A DNA stretch of 64,000 nucleotides from Mycolicibacterium lacusdiani (GTDB lineage Bacteria > Actinomycetota > Actinomycetes > Mycobacteriales > Mycobacteriaceae): NCBI RefSeq assembly GCF_021916785.1, contig NZ_JAKCFC010000001.1:620001-684000 (forward strand), read 5' to 3'. The stretch's first letter is position 1, and each line of letters starts with the position of its first letter. The position numbers were made by a program, and so were the translations under genes. Of this stretch, positions 61,799 through 64,000 are shown one piece after another. Under the pieces are notes generated by a model. It had not been told where the DNA came from, did no database searches, and saw only the letters and a list, made by a program, of their open reading frames with translations.

Positions 61799-62451
61799 GC
61801 GCTGTCCCTGACACCCGCGTCGTCCCGAGCCCACGCCGGCCTTATGAACACCCCATCGGCCTCGACGGTGTGCCCCTGCGCGTCCCCGAGATAGCCGCGG
61901 GCGTAGGTCTTGATGCCCTCGGTGCGCTCGATGAACGCCTCCGCCCGGACCGGGCCCAGCGGGGTCCCGCGCATGTACTTCAGCGTGATCGTCCCGGTGA
62001 ACAGTGGCTTGGTGAGCCCGTCGCTGGCCGCCTCGCCGAGGATGTGGTCGAGCACCAGGGCGCAGATGCCGCCGTGCACCAGGCCGGGCGGACCCTCGTA
62101 GGCCGGGCCGAGCGTGAACTCCGCCCAGCAGGTGCCGTCGGGTTCGTGGCGGATGTCCATCGGCGGGGCGATCGCATTGCGCAGTCCGACAGCCGGATTC
62201 GCCCATGCCAGCGGCCTGCCGGTATCTGCGTGCCGCAGCGTCGAGGTGGTGTCGCGCTGCGTGCGTTCGAGCACCTCGGTCGCCAAGTCGATGGCCGCCT
62301 TGGCCTGCCGGATCTCGTCCTCGTCCACCCCGGTGCGGATGCCCGCGGCGATCAGCCTGCGCATCGACTCGGTGAGCGGCTCGTAGGCGGCGCGCAGCCG
62401 GTCGTATTCGTCGGCGGTGATCACGTCGAACGGAAAGTCCTGCATCGCCAT
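61795..62451 (-). CDS. PaaI-type hotdog thioesterase
   Basis: Protein of 218 residues with an N-terminal helical part (about 1-90) and a C-terminal hotdog domain. GPPGLVHGGICALVLDHILGEAAS holds the family HGG motif and catalytic Asp, and LFTGTITLKYMRGTPLGPVRAEAFIERTEG the following strands. It would hydrolyse an acyl-CoA; the substrate is unknown. ATG 62451 directly follows the glnE stop with no spacing (TAGATG), suggesting translational coupling; a second ATG two codons on is possible. Confidence 0.87.
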   Translation of the reverse strand: MAMQDFPFDVITADEYDRLRAAYEPLTESMRRLIAAGIRTGVDEDEIRQAKAAIDLATEVLERTQRDTTSTLRHADTGRPLAWANPAVGLRNAIAPPMDIRHEPDGTCWAEFTLGPAYEGPPGLVHGGICALVLDHILGEAASDGLTKPLFTGTITLKYMRGTPLGPVRAEAFIERTEGIKTYARGYLGDAQGHTVEADGVFIRPAWARDDAGVRDSA

Positions 62452-64000
62452 CTATTCTCCGAAGATTCTGCGCACCACGGTCTTCGCGCGGCGCGTCACC
62501 CGTAGGTAGTTGTCCAGGAATTCACTACCGTCGCCGTTGGCCCACCCCGCGGCCTGCGCCACGGCGTTGAGCTGACGGCCGGGCCCAGGGAGTTGGTCGG
62601 TCGGCTTGCCCTTGACGAGCACGAGCGCGTTGCGGGCCTTGGTCGCCGTCAGCCACGCCTGCCGCAGCAGGTCGACGTCGCCTTCGGCGATGAGTTCGGC
62701 CGCACCGATGGCGTTGAGTGTCTCGAGGGTCGAGGTGTTGTGCAGCGCGGGGATCCGGTGCGCGTGACGCAGCTGCAGCAGTTGCACCGTCCACTCGATG
62801 TCGGCCAGCCCGCCGCGACCGAGCTTGGTGTGGGTGTTCGGGTCGGCGCCGCGCGGCAGTCGCTCGGCGTCGACGCGCGCCTTGATGCGCCTGATCTCCT
62901 GCACGGCCGACGCGGACACGCCGTCGGGCGGGTACCGGATGTCGTCGATCATCAGCAGGAACCGCTGCCCCAGATCCTCGTCGCCGGCGACGCAGTGCGC
63001 GCGCAGCAGCGCCTGCACCTCCCACGTCTGCACCCACTGGGCGTAGTAGGCGCGATAGGACGCGAGCGTGCGGACCAGCGGGCCGCTGCGCCCCTCGGGA
63101 CGCAGGTTGGCGTCGACCTCCAGGGGCGGGTCACCGCTGGGCGTGCCGAGCCTGGCGCGTACCTGCTCGGCGATCGAGGTGGCCCACTTCACGGCGACGG
63201 ATTCCTCTGCGCCGCCGACGGGTTCGCACACGAACATGACGTCCGCGTCCGACCCGTAGCCGAGTTCCTTGCCACCGAGGCGCCCCATGCCGATGACCGC
63301 GATGACGGCGGGTGGCCCGCCCGCGGGCGTGCTGGCGCGGGTCACCGCGTCGAGCGCGGCCTGCAGCACGGCCACCCACACCGAGGTCAGCCCCTTGCAC
63401 ACCTCGGTGACCTCGAGCAGACCGAGCAGGTCGGCGGAGGCGATGCGGGCCAGCTCCCGCCTGCGCAGGGTCCGTGCCGCGGCGATCGCACGCACCGGGT
63501 CGGAGTGCCGGCCAGACGAGGCGACCAGCGACCGGGCGAACCCGTCGGGTTCGACTTCGAGGAGTTTGGCGCCGTTGGGCCCGTCGGCGTACTGCCGGAT
63601 CACCTCAGGGGCCCGCAGCAGCAGATCGGGCACGTATGCCGACGTGCCGAGCACCCGCATGAGCCGCTTGGCCACGGCGCCCTCGTCGCGCAGCGCCGCG
63701 AGATACCAACGCTCGTCGGCGAGTTCCTCGCTGATGCGGCGATATGCGAGCAATCCGGCGTCCGGGTCGGGCGTGTCGGACAGCCAGTCGAGCAGGGTGG
63801 GCAGCAGCACCTGCTGCACGCGTCCGCGCCTGCCGCCGTGACTGGTCAGCGCGGCCAGGTGGGTCAGCGCACTCTGAGGCCCCTCGTAACCCAGTGCGGC
63901 GAGCTGCCTTTCGGCGGCCTGGGCGCTCAGGCTCGCACTCAGTTCCACCGTGGGAGAAGCGACCGACTCGAGCAGCGGCTGATAGAACAGCTTGGCGTGC
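62452..64000 (-). CDS. glnE: GlnE, glutamine synthetase adenylyltransferase/adenylyl-removing enzyme (N-terminus beyond window edge)
   Basis: The C-terminal 515 residues or so of GlnE (family length about 990), open to the edge. GlnE adenylylates and de-adenylylates the Tyr of GlnA1 in response to nitrogen status. This part includes the second nucleotidyltransferase domain, with [25 protein letters not shown] and the downstream acidic [19 protein letters not shown], and the C-terminal regulatory helices ([19 protein letters not shown]). The frame reads [14 protein letters not shown] near the edge, so no start is visible here. Its stop abuts the thioesterase start. Confidence 0.95.
   Translation of the reverse strand, partial: HAKLFYQPLLESVASPTVELSASLSAQAAERQLAALGYEGPQSALTHLAALTSHGGRRGRVQQVLLPTLLDWLSDTPDPDAGLLAYRRISEELADERWYLAALRDEGAVAKRLMRVLGTSAYVPDLLLRAPEVIRQYADGPNGAKLLEVEPDGFARSLVASSGRHSDPVRAIAAARTLRRRELARIASADLLGLLEVTEVCKGLTSVWVAVLQAALDAVTRASTPAGGPPAVIAVIGMGRLGGKELGYGSDADVMFVCEPVGGAEESVAVKWATSIAEQVRARLGTPSGDPPLEVDANLRPEGRSGPLVRTLASYRAYYAQWVQTWEVQALLRAHCVAGDEDLGQRFLLMIDDIRYPPDGVSASAVQEIRRIKARVDAERLPRGADPNTHTKLGRGGLADIEWTVQLLQLRHAHRIPALHNTSTLETLNAIGAAELIAEGDVDLLRQAWLTATKARNALVLVKGKPTDQLPGPGRQLNAVAQAAGWANGDGSEFLDNYLRVTRRAKTVVRRIFGE

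Overview
This window looks like chromosomal DNA from a fast-growing Mycobacterium (Mycolicibacterium type). It is GC-rich, gene-dense and uses many GTG starts. The gene order follows the Mycobacterium tuberculosis segment from murF (Rv2157c) to glnE (Rv2221c) as I remember it. Both edges cut genes: murF lacks its C-terminus on the left and glnE lacks its N-terminus on the right. I see no tRNA, rRNA, CRISPR array, prophage or insertion sequence.

Layout: (1) 1-7.5 kb, minus strand, is the upstream end of the division/cell-wall (dcw) cluster: mraZ, rsmH, ftsL, pbpB, murE, murF, with a four-repeat MraZ box before mraZ. (2) 7.5-18 kb holds a DUF3040 protein, an acetyltransferase, lppM, idsA2 and the mannosyltransferase mptA. 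The divergent pair Rv2175c/pknL follows, then aroG, RNase AS, a membrane protein and an alpha-1,2-mannosyltransferase. (3) 18-28.7 kb holds an acyltransferase, a poorly understood module (Cys-rich small protein, ArsA-like ATPase, two SRPBCC proteins), fadD15, pimB', a metallopeptidase-like protein, ripC, a small CxxC protein and an exonuclease/GIY-YIG fusion. (4) 28.7-37.7 kb holds trpD and the respiratory bc1-aa3 supercomplex genes ctaE-qcrC-qcrA-qcrB, facing Rv2197c-mmpS3-ctaF-ctaC. (5) 37.8-46.1 kb holds asnB, adenosine kinase, Rv2203, an A-type Fe-S carrier, glycerate kinase, a DUF3043 protein and a cobU-cobT-cobS operon. (6) 46.1-52.4 kb holds a guanidinium exporter behind a guanidine-III riboswitch, ilvE, gcvT, pepB, ephD and an unknown small gene. 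(7) 52.5-64 kb holds dlaT, an epimerase-like gene, lipB-lipA, two membrane proteins, glnA1 behind a GlnR operator, two DoxX genes, an F420-type oxidoreductase, a thioesterase and glnE.

Functional threads: lipB and lipA make the lipoyl groups carried by DlaT and used by the glycine cleavage system of GcvT. qcrCAB, ctaE, ctaC and ctaF supply most of one respiratory supercomplex. mptA, Rv2181, pimB' and possibly the acyltransferase belong to phosphatidylinositol mannoside/lipoarabinomannan synthesis. glnA1 and glnE are an enzyme and its adenylylating regulator.

The most striking sequence-level signals are a guanidine-III riboswitch, overlapping divergent -10 boxes shared by Rv2175c and pknL, about twenty start codons placed 6-8 nt after a -10 box (leaderless mRNAs), four related palindrome arms after qcrB, a duplicated trpD tail with only synonymous differences, and a four-half-site GlnR operator. 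Locus names of the form RvNNNN are from memory of M. tuberculosis synteny, not from a search.
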